This document shows, piece by piece, positions 25,384-34,209 of a stretch of DNA of 45,966 bases. The translations under genes and the position numbers were made by a program. The DNA is from Bacteroides sp. CAG:1076. Its GTDB lineage: Bacteria; Bacteroidota; Bacteroidia; Bacteroidales; Bacteroidaceae. How positions within the stretch are numbered: the stretch's first letter is position 1; each line of letters starts with the position of its first letter. The notes under the pieces were generated by a model. The model saw only the letters and a list, made by a program, of their open reading frames with translations. It searched no databases and was not told the DNA's origin. Location: NCBI GenBank assembly GCA_000436795.1, contig HF993225.1, forward strand, positions 1 to 45,966, written 5' to 3'.

Positions 25384-26073
25384 ATGAAATATATCGTAAT
25401 AGGACTGGGAAACTACGGTGGTATGCTTGCCGAGGAACTTACCGTATTGGGACACGAAGTGATAGGGGTAGACGTGAAAGAGCATCACGTAGACCGGCTG
25501 AAGGATAAGATTGCTACAGCTTTTGTGCTCGATGCTACCGATGAGATGGCTTTGTCTGTATTGCCATTAAAGAGTGTTGATGTGGTCATTGTGGCCATCG
25601 GCGAAGATCTGGGGGCTTCCGTGCGGGTAGTTTCCTTGCTGAAAAAGAATAAAGTTAAGCATATTTACGCCCGGGCGCTCGACGATGTGCATAAAACGGT
25701 GCTTGAGGCATTTTCGCTCGACCGTATTCTTACGCCAGAACAGGATGCTGCCCGTATGCTGGTGCAGTTGCTGGAACTGAATGCTGCCGTGGAACCTTTC
25801 CAGATAGATGAGGAGCACTATGTGTTTAAATTCAATGTTCCTGACAAACTGGTAGGATATGGCATCAATGAGTTGCAGTTGGAAAAGGAGTTCGACTTGA
25901 AAATCATTTCATTGATACGTGGAAAGAAGGCACAGAACTGTCTGGGTATTTCCATCTTGGAACGGGAAGTTGCCAACGAATTCCCCGAAGATTATGTCAT
26001 TCAAGCTGAAGATGCGCTGGTTTGCTACGGACTTTATGCCAATTTTATGAAATTCTGGAAATCGATTCGCTGA
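25384..26073 (+). CDS. trkA: TrkA/KtrA-type regulatory subunit of K+ uptake
   Basis: A 229-residue cytoplasmic RCK protein. The N-terminal Rossmann domain starts YIVIGLGNYGGMLAEEL with the GxGxxG dinucleotide-binding turn and an acidic residue at the end of strand 2 (GVDVKEHH). A TrkA-C domain occupies about 140-225. One RCK unit is present, as in KtrA, not the duplicated form of E. coli TrkA. It pairs with the transporter gene immediately upstream. Confidence 0.92.
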   Translation: MKYIVIGLGNYGGMLAEELTVLGHEVIGVDVKEHHVDRLKDKIATAFVLDATDEMALSVLPLKSVDVVIVAIGEDLGASVRVVSLLKKNKVKHIYARALDDVHKTVLEAFSLDRILTPEQDAARMLVQLLELNAAVEPFQIDEEHYVFKFNVPDKLVGYGINELQLEKEFDLKIISLIRGKKAQNCLGISILEREVANEFPEDYVIQAEDALVCYGLYANFMKFWKSIR

Positions 26074-26099
26074 GAACCGTTGCTGCTGCACTACATTCC

Positions 26100-27125
26100 T
26101 CAGCGGATGTTTCGCTTGTTTAATGCCTGCTGATAGCGGCGGGCATTGGCAAGATGCTCGTTCCAGTTCTTTGCAAAATTATGTGTTCCCGAAAAATCTT
26201 CCTTGGCACACATGTAAAGATAGTCGTGCTGCACATAGTTCAATACGCTTTCCAGTCCGTCGATGGAAGGAATACGTATCGGACCGGGAGGCAATCCTTC
26301 ATGCTTGTAGGTATTGTAAGGGCTGTCTACTTCCAGATGCTTGTGCAGGATGCGCTTTAATCCAAACTCCTGCAAGCCGAACTTGACCGTCGGGTCGGCC
26401 TGTAAGGGCATGCCTGTATGCAGACGGTTGATGTAAAGACCCGCTACCATCGGCTTTTCTGCCTTGTTGGCTGTTTCTTCTTCTACGATGGAAGCCAGTG
26501 TAGCTACCTCTTCGGGAGTAAATCCGATACTTTTCGCTTTCTCCGTACGCTCCTTATTCCAGAAAAGATCGTGTTCCTTTTTCATCCGTTTGATGAAATC
26601 TTCAGCACTGATAGTCCAGTACACTTCGTAAGTGTTGGGAATAAAAAGCGAAGGAATCGTGTATTGATTGTATCCTAAACCTGCGCAATAGGCGCTGTCG
26701 GTCAGTAGTTTGGCAATGGAAGCCGAGTCTGTCATCAGCCGGCGGGATACGGATTTTGCCAGTGCTCCGATGGTACGTACACTGGGTATAGTCAGTCTTA
26801 CGGGAGTTTGATGGCCACTTTTCAGTCGATGAAAAATGTGCCATGTCTTTTCCGACGGCTCCAGTTTATAGGCTCCTGCATGAATATTGTCGGCATAATT
26901 GCTGCATGCAGTCATCAGATGCAACCCGGCAAGGCTGGATGCTTGACAATCTTTTTTCAGTTTCGTATATACAGAGTCGATATTGTCGTCATTATCTATA
27001 TAGAGATAAGTTGCCTTTTCTATTTTCAGTGGGGTGCTAAATAGTAAGAACGCGCAGGCAATGCTGCCAATGAGCACCAGTAAGACAATGCTGCCGATAA
27101 TATAAATAGCTTTCTTATTTTTCAT
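26100..27125 (-). CDS. mltG: Endolytic murein transglycosylase MltG
   Basis: A 341-residue inner membrane protein: short cytoplasmic start, one membrane helix at about 9-30, a LysM-like region, then the YceG domain. The catalytic glutamate lies in ASIVEEETAN (211-220), with supporting motifs MPLQADPTV and SPYNTYKHEGLPPGPI. MltG cuts nascent glycan strands and sets their length. The gene is monocistronic, with a full consensus promoter at 27146-27177. Confidence 0.93.
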   Translation of the reverse strand: MKNKKAIYIIGSIVLLVLIGSIACAFLLFSTPLKIEKATYLYIDNDDNIDSVYTKLKKDCQASSLAGLHLMTACSNYADNIHAGAYKLEPSEKTWHIFHRLKSGHQTPVRLTIPSVRTIGALAKSVSRRLMTDSASIAKLLTDSAYCAGLGYNQYTIPSLFIPNTYEVYWTISAEDFIKRMKKEHDLFWNKERTEKAKSIGFTPEEVATLASIVEEETANKAEKPMVAGLYINRLHTGMPLQADPTVKFGLQEFGLKRILHKHLEVDSPYNTYKHEGLPPGPIRIPSIDGLESVLNYVQHDYLYMCAKEDFSGTHNFAKNWNEHLANARRYQQALNKRNIR

Positions 27126-27145
27126 TCTTAGTTATTTGAGTGCGG

Positions 27146-27177
27146 CAAAGATAGCTTATTTCTTCCATACGGACAAA
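27146..27177 (-). promoter_or_regulatory. Promoter of mltG
   Basis: Minus strand TATCTTTG (27153-27146) with TTTG (27177-27174) exactly 20 bases upstream, a full match to the Bacteroidetes consensus. The -33 box sits in the T tract of the clpB terminator. Confidence 0.8.
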
Positions 27178-27184
27178 AAGAAAA

Positions 27185-27213
27185 GGGATAGCATGAAATA
27201 TTCATGCTATCCC
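27185..27213 (-). terminator. Terminator of clpB
   Basis: A perfect 13-bp stem (27185-27197 with 27201-27213) with a 3-base loop, 32 bases beyond the clpB stop, followed on the minus strand by TTTTCTTTTTG. Confidence 0.9.
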
Positions 27214-27245
27214 CTAAGAGAGATTCTTATGATTTATTTAGTTCA

Positions 27246-29834
27246 TCAGTTGCGGAATATCAATCCATCACTGCTTCGCTCCACAATAATTGGTTTGCTG
27301 CGGTCGACTTCCTGCGACAGAAGTTTCTTCGACAAATCGTTCAGCAAGTAACGCTGGATGGCACGTTTTACCGGACGGGCACCGAACTCCGGATCATATC
27401 CGGCAGTAGCGATAAAGTCGATTGCCTGATCGCTCATCTGGAGTGTCACGCCATTGTCTTCCAGCATCTTCTTGATACCGTTGATCTGCAGACGTACGAT
27501 CTGCTCAATCTGATCCTTGTTCAACGGCTGGAACATGATGATTTCGTCTATACGGTTCAGGAATTCCGGACGGATAGTCTTCTTCAACATATTCATTACC
27601 TCTGTCTTTGTTTCTGCTACAACCTGGTCGTGGTTCTGATCATTAATCTTTTCGAACTGACTCTGTATGTATGAGCTTCCCAAATTGGAGGTCATAATGA
27701 TAATTGTGTTCTTGAAGTTTACCGTACGTCCCTTATTATCAGTCAGACGTCCATCGTCCAATACCTGCAACAAGATGTTGAATACATCCGGATGCGCCTT
27801 CTCGATTTCATCGAACAAGACAACTGAGTACGGTTTACGACGGACAGCTTCTGTCAACTGACCACCTTCATCGTAACCAACGTATCCCGGAGGGGCACCA
27901 ATCAGACGAGAAACGGTATGTTTCTCTTGGTATTCACTCATATCGATACGCGTCATCAGCGATTCATCATCGAACAAGTACTCTGCCAGTGCTTTAGCCA
28001 ATTCGGTTTTACCAACACCCGTAGTACCTAAGAAGATGAATGAACCAATCGGACGTTTCGGATCTTGCAGTCCCGCACGGCTACGACGTACAGCGTCGGC
28101 TACCGCTTCAATTGCTTCATCCTGTCCGATGACACGCTTATGCAGCTCGTCTTCCAGGTGGAGCAACTTGTCACGTTCGCTTTGCAGCATCTTGCTTACC
28201 GGTATTCCCGTCCAGCGTGATACTACATCAGCAATATCTTCGGCAGTAACCTCCTCCTTGATCATGGCATTGTCGCCTTGCTTTTTCTTCAAGTCTTCCT
28301 GAATACTCTTTATTTCGTTTTCCAAGCTCTGCAACTTGCCATAACGGATTTCGGCTACTTTACCATAGTCGCCTTCGCGTTCAGCCTTGTCGGCTTCGAA
28401 CTTCAGTTGTTCTATTTCCTTCTTGTTCTGCTGAATCTTGTTCACCAGTTGTTTTTCGCTCTCCCATTTAGCCTTGTACGAAGTTTCCTGTTCCTTCAAC
28501 TCGGCTATTTCTTTGTTCAATTGAGCAAGCTTAGCTTCGTCCTTTTCACGTTTGATAGCCTCACGTTCAATTTCGAGCTGTTTCAACCGGCGTTCAATTT
28601 CATCCAGTTCTTCCGGCAGTGAGTCACGCTCCATACGAAGCTTGGCTGCGGCTTCATCCATCAAGTCGATGGCCTTATCCGGCAAGAAACGGTCGGTAAT
28701 GTAACGGTTACTCAATTCTACTGCGGCAATGATGGCTTCGTCTTTGATTCTCACCTGATGGTGATTCTCGTAACGTTCCTTCAATCCACGCAAGATAGAA
28801 ATAGAACTTGCCGTATCCGGCTCGTCTACCATGACGGTCTGGAATCGTCTTTCGAGCGCCTTATCCTTTTCGAAATATTTTTGATATTCGTCGAGGGTAG
28901 TGGCACCGATGCTTCTCAGCTCGCCACGTGCCAAGGCAGGTTTCAAGATGTTTGCAGCATCCATGGCACCTTCACCTTTTCCGGCACCCACCAACGTATG
29001 AATTTCATCGATGAACAGAATAATATTTCCGTCCGATTTCGTTACTTCGTTGATAACCGATTTCAATCGTTCCTCAAACTCACCTTTATATTTGGCACCT
29101 GCAACCAGTGCACCCATATCGAGTGAGAACAATTGCTTGTTCTTCAGGTTTTCAGGAACATCTCCACGCAGGATTCGCTGTGCCAGTCCTTCTACGATAG
29201 CAGTCTTACCAGTACCCGGTTCACCAATCAGGATCGGGTTGTTTTTGGTACGACGGCTCAGGATTTGCAGTACACGACGGATTTCTTCGTCACGACCGAT
29301 AACCGGGTCCAGCTTGCCGTTACGTGCGGCTTCTATCAGGTTGATGGCATATTTGCTGAGTGACTGGTAGGTATCCTCGCTGGATTGCGAAGTGACATTC
29401 TGTCCCTGACGCAGCTCACTGATAGCAGCTCGCAACTCCTTATCCGTAATACCCGCATCTTTCAAGATGGTAGATACGGTGCTTTTTACGTTAAGCAGTG
29501 CCAGAATGATAGCTTCCAGCGAAACATATTCATCACCCAACGTTTTAGAAAACTCGACAGCTTTTTGCAATACCTCATTTGCGTCACGGCTCAGGTAAGG
29601 TTCGCCGCCTGAAACCTTCGGCAGAGAAGCTATCTGCTTGTCGAGTACGGTTTCAATCTGCTGACCGTTGACACCAAGTTTCTGGAAAATGAAGTTGGTT
29701 ACATTTTCTCCGACCTTCAGCACCCCTGCCAGCAAATGCTCCGGCTCGATAGCTTGCTGCCCGCGGCTCTGTACCAGATTCACCGCTTGCTGCACAGCCT
29801 CTTGCGATTTGATTGTAAAGTTGTTAAAGTTCAT
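27246..29834 (-). CDS. clpB: Disaggregase ClpB (Hsp100)
   Basis: An 862-residue AAA+ chaperone that rescues aggregated proteins with DnaK. Order: N domain (1-145), first ATPase with Walker A GEPGTGKT at 204-211, coiled-coil middle domain of about 400-530 (rich in Glu and Lys, [19 protein letters not shown]), second ATPase with GTTGVGKT at 603-610, and the C-terminal domain. The middle domain separates it from ClpA and ClpC. A strong Shine-Dalgarno-like AGGAGAAC precedes the start. Heat-shock control is expected from the family; no operator is visible. Confidence 0.97.
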   Translation of the reverse strand: MNFNNFTIKSQEAVQQAVNLVQSRGQQAIEPEHLLAGVLKVGENVTNFIFQKLGVNGQQIETVLDKQIASLPKVSGGEPYLSRDANEVLQKAVEFSKTLGDEYVSLEAIILALLNVKSTVSTILKDAGITDKELRAAISELRQGQNVTSQSSEDTYQSLSKYAINLIEAARNGKLDPVIGRDEEIRRVLQILSRRTKNNPILIGEPGTGKTAIVEGLAQRILRGDVPENLKNKQLFSLDMGALVAGAKYKGEFEERLKSVINEVTKSDGNIILFIDEIHTLVGAGKGEGAMDAANILKPALARGELRSIGATTLDEYQKYFEKDKALERRFQTVMVDEPDTASSISILRGLKERYENHHQVRIKDEAIIAAVELSNRYITDRFLPDKAIDLMDEAAAKLRMERDSLPEELDEIERRLKQLEIEREAIKREKDEAKLAQLNKEIAELKEQETSYKAKWESEKQLVNKIQQNKKEIEQLKFEADKAEREGDYGKVAEIRYGKLQSLENEIKSIQEDLKKKQGDNAMIKEEVTAEDIADVVSRWTGIPVSKMLQSERDKLLHLEDELHKRVIGQDEAIEAVADAVRRSRAGLQDPKRPIGSFIFLGTTGVGKTELAKALAEYLFDDESLMTRIDMSEYQEKHTVSRLIGAPPGYVGYDEGGQLTEAVRRKPYSVVLFDEIEKAHPDVFNILLQVLDDGRLTDNKGRTVNFKNTIIIMTSNLGSSYIQSQFEKINDQNHDQVVAETKTEVMNMLKKTIRPEFLNRIDEIIMFQPLNKDQIEQIVRLQINGIKKMLEDNGVTLQMSDQAIDFIATAGYDPEFGARPVKRAIQRYLLNDLSKKLLSQEVDRSKPIIVERSSDGLIFRN

Positions 29835-30030
29835 ATATTGTTCTCCTTTCTTATTTTTCTATGTTTTTTGAAATACACTTTCTATCAGACAAACTTCTTG
29901 CCATCGCCATAAAATGTTTATTATATGCCTAAATGTCAGGGTGTTAGCATATTTTACTGCAATATTGTCCGAAGGCATACCAAAATGTCAGGAAAGTTTT
30001 TATTATCTTTATCGCCATAAACTTAGATAT

Positions 30031-30612
30031 ATGGAAAAGAAGATACCGTTTGCCCCTGTTGTGATGCTGATAGATGCCACCTATCTGGATAGAGTAGGCT
30101 GTGACATGACCGCTCATTTCGCTCCTATCGTCAACCGTGAGTTGCCGAAAGCCGATTTGGCCAATTTGCTGGAATGCCTGGCTCTGGATGCAGGAATCCA
30201 GTCGGGAGAAAATGAAATACAAGTGATTTTTATTTATGAGGCAGGAAAAGAGAAAATGAACTTCTGTACACCTTCCTCGTTCGGTAAGGAACTTCATAAT
30301 GTAGCCTTCAAGAGTCAGTTGGGAGAGTTCTCCTTGTACGCTTTCCAGCCTTCCGACATGGCAACGTGTGAAGACTTGTTCCTTGAGTCACTTCAGTTGG
30401 CTGGCGAGTCGAAGGATGTCCGTCGTTTTATTATCGTACCCGATGAAGAAGGATACGGTAAGCGGATAGGTGACTATATAAATAAGGTGAAAGGGAAGGA
30501 AAGCATTACCGTTTTCGGTATGAATCCTCCTGCCTACGAAGGCGATTACTCATTCGAAATGTTGGGATTTCCCGTTCTTCAGTCGTTGGGAGTCCGTGCG
30601 GAGGAACTGTAA
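30031..30612 (+). CDS. Conserved Bacteroidales protein, DUF6621-like
   Basis: A 193-residue soluble protein of unknown function. ATG 30031 (MEKKIPFAPVVMLID) is preferred; the reading frame is open further upstream but that part overlaps a TATCTTTA -7-like box at 30004-30011. The alternation of hydrophobic strands ending in acidic residues (VVMLIDATYLD, IQVIFIYEAG, RRFIIVPDEEGYG, SITVFGMNPP) recalls a Rossmann or NYN/PIN-like fold, but the catalytic aspartates of nucleases are not clear. Its stop codon is immediately followed by the ATG of the LysR gene, so the two are expressed together. The DUF number is from memory and should be treated as tentative. Confidence 0.6.
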   Translation: MEKKIPFAPVVMLIDATYLDRVGCDMTAHFAPIVNRELPKADLANLLECLALDAGIQSGENEIQVIFIYEAGKEKMNFCTPSSFGKELHNVAFKSQLGEFSLYAFQPSDMATCEDLFLESLQLAGESKDVRRFIIVPDEEGYGKRIGDYINKVKGKESITVFGMNPPAYEGDYSFEMLGFPVLQSLGVRAEEL

Positions 30613-31551
30613 ATGTCCGATTTCCGTCTGAAAGTATTCTACAGTGTGGCGAAAAACCTGAGCTTTACCAAAGCTTCTCAGGAGTTGTTCGTCAGCCAGC
30701 CCGCCATAACCAAGCACATACGCGAGCTGGAAAGCTTGTATCAGACCCGTTTGTTCAACCGGCTTGGCAACAAAATTTCGCTGACCGAGTCGGGCTACGT
30801 GTTGCTGGAGCATTGCGAACGCATCCTTTCCGAATACCGTAAGCTGGAGTATGACATGCACTTGCTGCACAATGAATACAACGGTCAGCTTCGTCTGGGA
30901 GCAAGTACTACGATAGCCCAGTACGTGCTTCCGCCCATTCTTGCCGGGTTTACGGAGAAATATCCCAAGATTACCGTTTCGCTTATCGATACCAATTCGC
31001 GCAACATCGAACAGGCGTTACAGGAACACGATATTGACTTGGGTATGGTAGAGGGAGTATTCCGCCTGCCCAACCTGAAATATGAACCTTTCCTTCACGA
31101 TGAACTGGTTCCGGTAGTCTGTGCTTCGTCGCCACTGGCTGCCAAAGATTCGCTCACCCTCGACGAACTGAGAGAAATTCCTTTGGTGCTTCGCGAAAGA
31201 GGTTCGGGCACGCTCGATGCCATCGAAATGGCTCTTTCCGAGCAAGGGCTGAAACTTTCGTCGATGAATGTCCGGTTACATCTGGGAAGTACCGAAAGCA
31301 TCAAGCAGTTTTTAAGAAACAGTTCCACGATGGGAATCATATCACTGCAGGCCATTCTGCGTGAACTGCGTGACGGAGAGTTCAAGATAATCGATGTAAA
31401 CGGGCTGCAAATTAAGCGACATTTCTGTTTCGTATATTTACAGGGACAGGAAGAAGCCTCGTCTACCAACTTTATGCGTTTTGTACAGAATTACTTGGAA
31501 AACTGTAAGAATGCAGGCGATATCATTGGTAAGATGATGATAGCGCACTGA
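30613..31551 (+). CDS. LysR-family transcription regulator
   Basis: A 312-residue regulator with an N-terminal winged helix (DFRLKVFYSVAKNLSFTKASQEL, SQPAITKHIRELE) and a periplasmic-binding-like effector domain from about 90 (LRLGASTTIAQYVLPPILAGF). It resembles the CysL/YeiE-type regulators that accompany YeiH transporters. The gene is convergent with a yeiH gene 96 bases away. That pairing suggests control of yeiH or of sulfur-related genes (inference). It starts one base after the preceding stop. Confidence 0.88.
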   Translation: MSDFRLKVFYSVAKNLSFTKASQELFVSQPAITKHIRELESLYQTRLFNRLGNKISLTESGYVLLEHCERILSEYRKLEYDMHLLHNEYNGQLRLGASTTIAQYVLPPILAGFTEKYPKITVSLIDTNSRNIEQALQEHDIDLGMVEGVFRLPNLKYEPFLHDELVPVVCASSPLAAKDSLTLDELREIPLVLRERGSGTLDAIEMALSEQGLKLSSMNVRLHLGSTESIKQFLRNSSTMGIISLQAILRELRDGEFKIIDVNGLQIKRHFCFVYLQGQEEASSTNFMRFVQNYLENCKNAGDIIGKMMIAH

Positions 31552-31574
31552 GGCAAGCAGTTTAGAATAAAAAG

Positions 31575-31629
31575 AAGCCCCGGTATGTACCCCGACTGCC
31601 AGAAGCAGACAAGGAACATGCCGGGGCTT
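31575..31629. terminator. Bidirectional terminator between lysR-type gene and yeiH
   Basis: AAGCCCCGGTATGT (31575-31588) pairs with ACATGCCGGGGCTT (31616-31629), one G-U, around a 27-base loop. It lies between two convergent genes. Confidence 0.75.
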
Positions 31630-31647
31630 GTTGCGATATATTTATTT

Positions 31648-32724
31648 TTACATGAATGCAGGAACCAGGTATTTAGTAAGCAGATAACCGCCGCCTACCA
31701 GCCAGATGTACAGCAAGCCTGCCAGCAAGAACGGCTTGGCACCAGCCTGTTTGAACTTTTCGATGCTGGTATCTGTACCAAGAGCGGTCATGGCCATCGT
31801 CAGCATGAAAGTATCAATATATTCGATTGCTCCGTTCAGTGGAATATCTTTTACACTGTCTACGCCCAGAACGTATTGCAAAAGTGAGTTCACACAGATA
31901 ATTCCAATAAATCCAAAGGCAAACCAGGGGATGGTAATTTTACTCTTTTCAGCCTTTTCGCCGTTTGCACTGCTCTTGCGTTTTGCCAGTGCGAAGCTCA
32001 TGATAACCAAGACCGGAGCAAGCATCATGACACGGATCATCTTGGTAATGGTAGCAGTTCCGGCAATTCCCAGAGCATCTGTCGGGTCCATAGCATTACC
32101 GGCTCCGGCTACGTGTGCTACTTCGTGCAGGGTACTTCCCGTATAGATGGCTACACCCATGTTGTCCAGTCCGTCCAATATTCCGGCACGATACATGATA
32201 GGATAGAGGAACATGGAGATTGTTCCGAAAATGACTACCGTAGATACAGCGATGGCAGTCTTGTGACCTTCACATTTCACTACAGGTTCTGCACCCAGTA
32301 CGGCAGCAGCACCACAGATAGCACTACCTGTTGCAGTCATCAGTGAAGTATCTTTATCCATTTTCATGATACGTCCCAGCCAGATTCCCAGGAAAATGGT
32401 ACCTACTACAATGATAGTATCTATTATAACCGCAGGTAGTCCTACAGCAGCCACCTGTGTAAGAGTCAGTCGGAAACCGTATAAAACGATACCCGCACGC
32501 AGAATTTGCTTGGTACAGAACTTGATACCCGGCACCCATGTTTCGGGCAGATGGTTTCTCAAGCTGTTGGCATATAGCATACCCAGGATGATACCTACAA
32601 TCAGCGGACTGAATGACAGACTTTTTACAAACGGAATTTCGGCAATATAAAATGCCGCAAATGAGAACAATGCAATCAACAAGATACCATGAATGGTATT
32701 TCCTCTGTTTCCTTTTTCGAACAT
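31648..32724 (-). CDS. YeiH-family membrane transporter
   Basis: A 358-residue integral membrane protein with about 10 hydrophobic helices. Family landmarks: GIILGMLYAN near 45, LRAGIVLYGFRLTL, the central TATGSAICGAAAVLGAEPVV and GAGNAMDPTDALGIAGTATITKMIRVM. The family (Cons_hypoth698) is often labelled putative sulfate exporter, but transport specificity is weakly supported. In many bacteria the gene adjoins a LysR regulator, as here. A -7 box lies at 32766-32773. Confidence 0.88.
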   Translation of the reverse strand: MFEKGNRGNTIHGILLIALFSFAAFYIAEIPFVKSLSFSPLIVGIILGMLYANSLRNHLPETWVPGIKFCTKQILRAGIVLYGFRLTLTQVAAVGLPAVIIDTIIVVGTIFLGIWLGRIMKMDKDTSLMTATGSAICGAAAVLGAEPVVKCEGHKTAIAVSTVVIFGTISMFLYPIMYRAGILDGLDNMGVAIYTGSTLHEVAHVAGAGNAMDPTDALGIAGTATITKMIRVMMLAPVLVIMSFALAKRKSSANGEKAEKSKITIPWFAFGFIGIICVNSLLQYVLGVDSVKDIPLNGAIEYIDTFMLTMAMTALGTDTSIEKFKQAGAKPFLLAGLLYIWLVGGGYLLTKYLVPAFM

Positions 32725-32765
32725 CGTATAATAATTGTTTTAGTGATTAATTTCTTTTTCCGCTG

Positions 32766-32773
32766 CAAAGGTA
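32766..32773 (-). promoter_or_regulatory. -7 box of yeiH
   Basis: Minus strand TACCTTTG, an exact TAnnTTTG match 42 bases before the start codon. The -33 box is not conserved, as expected if a LysR-type activator is needed. Confidence 0.6.
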
Positions 32774-32954
32774 AGTTATTATATAGTACAAACCTATTGA
32801 AAAATATTTATCTGTTATAACTAAAGGTAATAGCTTGTAGGAAAATGATTCAGCCTTTTCACTCTTTTGTCTGCTACGGTTAAGAATAGCCGGGCAGGAA
32901 GGAGCGAAAAGGCTGAGGAAAATGAAAAAAAAGAATAAGAGCTTCTTCTGAAAG

Positions 32955-33006
32955 TTTGTACAAAGATTTTTATGTTTTGTACAAAAACGCTAAAAATTTG
33001 TACAAA
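32955..33006. repeat. Three TTTGTACAAA palindromes at 21-bp steps
   Basis: Perfect palindromes at 32955-32964, 32976-32985 and 32997-33006. Each step is 21 bp with 11-base spacers (GATTTTTATGT and AACGCTAAAAA). The array sits in the 353-base stretch 32725-33077 between the lysO 3' end and the yeiH promoter. The rest of this stretch shows no gene. Confidence 0.8.
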
Positions 33007-33047
33007 TTTCATCAGAAACCTGAGGAGATTTCGGTGTATATCTCTGG

Positions 33048-33073
33048 ACATGTTGCAGGCTGGCTGCACATGT
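33048..33073 (-). terminator. Hairpin at the lysO 3' end
   Basis: ACATGTTGCAG (33048-33058) pairs with CTGCACATGT (33064-33073) with one bulge. It begins four bases after the lysO stop on the minus strand. No T tract follows directly, so termination is uncertain. Confidence 0.45.
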
Positions 33074-33077
33074 TTTA

Positions 33078-33704
33078 TTATAGCTTACAGAACAATGATA
33101 CGAAGAAGGGCACGCTCATGTCTATCAGTATGCCGTGGAAGATGGCTACCGGCATCATATCCTTACCCGAGTAACGGGTAATCATGGGCAAAACCACATC
33201 CATCGAGTTGACTCCGGCAGCGGAAATAGGTGCCAGCTTGCCGAAATACTTGCACAATAGCGGAGTTCCGAGCAAAGCCATCATCTCGCGGAAGATGTTA
33301 GACAGCAGAGCAATCGTACCCAGTTCCGTCGCCAGTTGGAGTCCGAGGGAAGGTTCCTTGAACTGTGTGATCAGGATAGACGAGAGCGAATAGTAGGCAA
33401 ATCCGCTGCCCACCGCCATGCAGTCGAATATACTCCAGCGTGAAAGCAGTACACTGGCAAGTGCGGAAAAAAGCAGTGTGCCGCAAATGGTAGCCAGAGG
33501 AATGAGCAAATACTTCAACCGGAGGTCGGCTATAATGTGTTTCAGTTCCTTGCTTGAACCGATACTTAGTCCCACCTGTAGCATCAGAGCATATAAAATG
33601 TATAAAGTCAGGTTGCTCTGCTTCATATCGAACGGAAGCCATTCGGTCAGTCCCAGTATGCAACCTGCCACGAAGAACAGCAATACGATAATACTTCCTT
33701 TCAT
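33078..33704 (-). CDS. LysO-like lysine exporter, C-terminal part (split gene)
   Basis: A 208-residue membrane protein with about six helices, corresponding to the C-terminal two thirds of LysO (DUF340), the lysine exporter YbjE of E. coli. Motifs: LMLQVGLSIGSS, VGSGFAYYSLSSILI, LGTIALLSNIFREM and AAGVNSMDVVLPMI. ATG 33704 overlaps the stop of the upstream half (ATGA) and has a strong AGGAGG eight bases before it, so the split is a stable arrangement with coupled translation, not a recent frameshift. A longer reading from 33767 lies inside the other half and is rejected. Confidence 0.85.
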   Translation of the reverse strand: MKGSIIVLLFFVAGCILGLTEWLPFDMKQSNLTLYILYALMLQVGLSIGSSKELKHIIADLRLKYLLIPLATICGTLLFSALASVLLSRWSIFDCMAVGSGFAYYSLSSILITQFKEPSLGLQLATELGTIALLSNIFREMMALLGTPLLCKYFGKLAPISAAGVNSMDVVLPMITRYSGKDMMPVAIFHGILIDMSVPFFVSLFCKL

Positions 33705-33979
33705 TGTTTGCCTCCTTTCTTGAAAAACAGTTTCAGCACCATCCACGATGCCAGAATGCTTCCGCAAGTAGCCGAAACAGCCAGAATGGCAGCCTGCCAG
33801 CCGAATGTAGCCAGATTGTTGATGATTAATTCGTTCGAGCCGACCGATATTCCCAAAAGGAACAGCAGCAGGAAAATGGTCAGTGAGATCGTTTTTTCTG
33901 TCTTTTGCAGAAAGGCAATATTTCTGAACAGATATCCCACAGCGATACCTGTCAACATAAATCCGATAATAGAAAACAT
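33701..33979 (-). CDS. LysO-like lysine exporter, N-terminal part (split gene)
   Basis: A 92-residue membrane protein with three helices (about 4-20, 28-48 and 57-83), matching the N-terminal part of LysO: GIAVGYLFR, then IFLLLFLLGISVGSNELIINNL. It overlaps the second half by four bases. The two products presumably assemble into one transporter. Its start is 70 bases downstream of the leader ORF stop. Confidence 0.82.
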   Translation of the reverse strand: MFSIIGFMLTGIAVGYLFRNIAFLQKTEKTISLTIFLLLFLLGISVGSNELIINNLATFGWQAAILAVSATCGSILASWMVLKLFFKKGGKQ

Positions 33980-34049
33980 ATATTACGCAATTATGAGGTT
34001 AAAACTGATTTAGTCATTCAAGTTTCAAGCCGCCAGATGCGGCGACGCC

Positions 34050-34154
34050 TCATAGAAATCCGCTGAACCAATGTATGTGTACGACGCGATAACCGTTGCA
34101 CACTGGTTCGTGCAGCAGGAGTTTAACGGGAGTATGTGTCGCTTTTACATTCAT
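34050..34154 (-). CDS. Leader ORF upstream of lysO
   Basis: A 34-codon ORF that begins MNVKATHTPVKLLLHEP and ends RVVHIHWFSGFL. It starts about 17 bases after the predicted transcription start of the lysO promoter, so it is the first ORF of the mRNA. After its stop comes a GC-rich hairpin (GCCGC/GCGGC at about 34028-34042) and then the lysO start. The layout of promoter, short peptide, hairpin and transporter genes is that of an attenuation or ribosome-arrest leader. The peptide has two lysines and a run of His, Trp and Phe near its end. I do not recognise it as a named family. Coding status is inferred from position and frame only. Confidence 0.55.
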   Translation of the reverse strand: MNVKATHTPVKLLLHEPVCNGYRVVHIHWFSGFL

Positions 34155-34177
34155 GGGTTATTGATGTTTTGATGCGG

Positions 34178-34209
34178 CAAAGGTAATGTGCTTTTGCATA
34201 TTTACCAAA
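34178..34209 (-). promoter_or_regulatory. Promoter of the lysO transcript
   Basis: Minus strand TACCTTTG (34185-34178) with TTTG (34209-34206) exactly 20 bases upstream, a full consensus match. Confidence 0.85.

Noticed and set aside
32955..33006. Short CRISPR array
   Set aside because: The repeats are 10-base palindromes with 11-base AT-rich spacers and no cas genes; unit sizes are far below those of CRISPR.
33078..33767. Longer start for the LysO C-terminal gene at 33767
   Set aside because: It would overlap the other half by 67 bases, whereas ATG 33704 has an ideal AGGAGG and a 4-base overlap.
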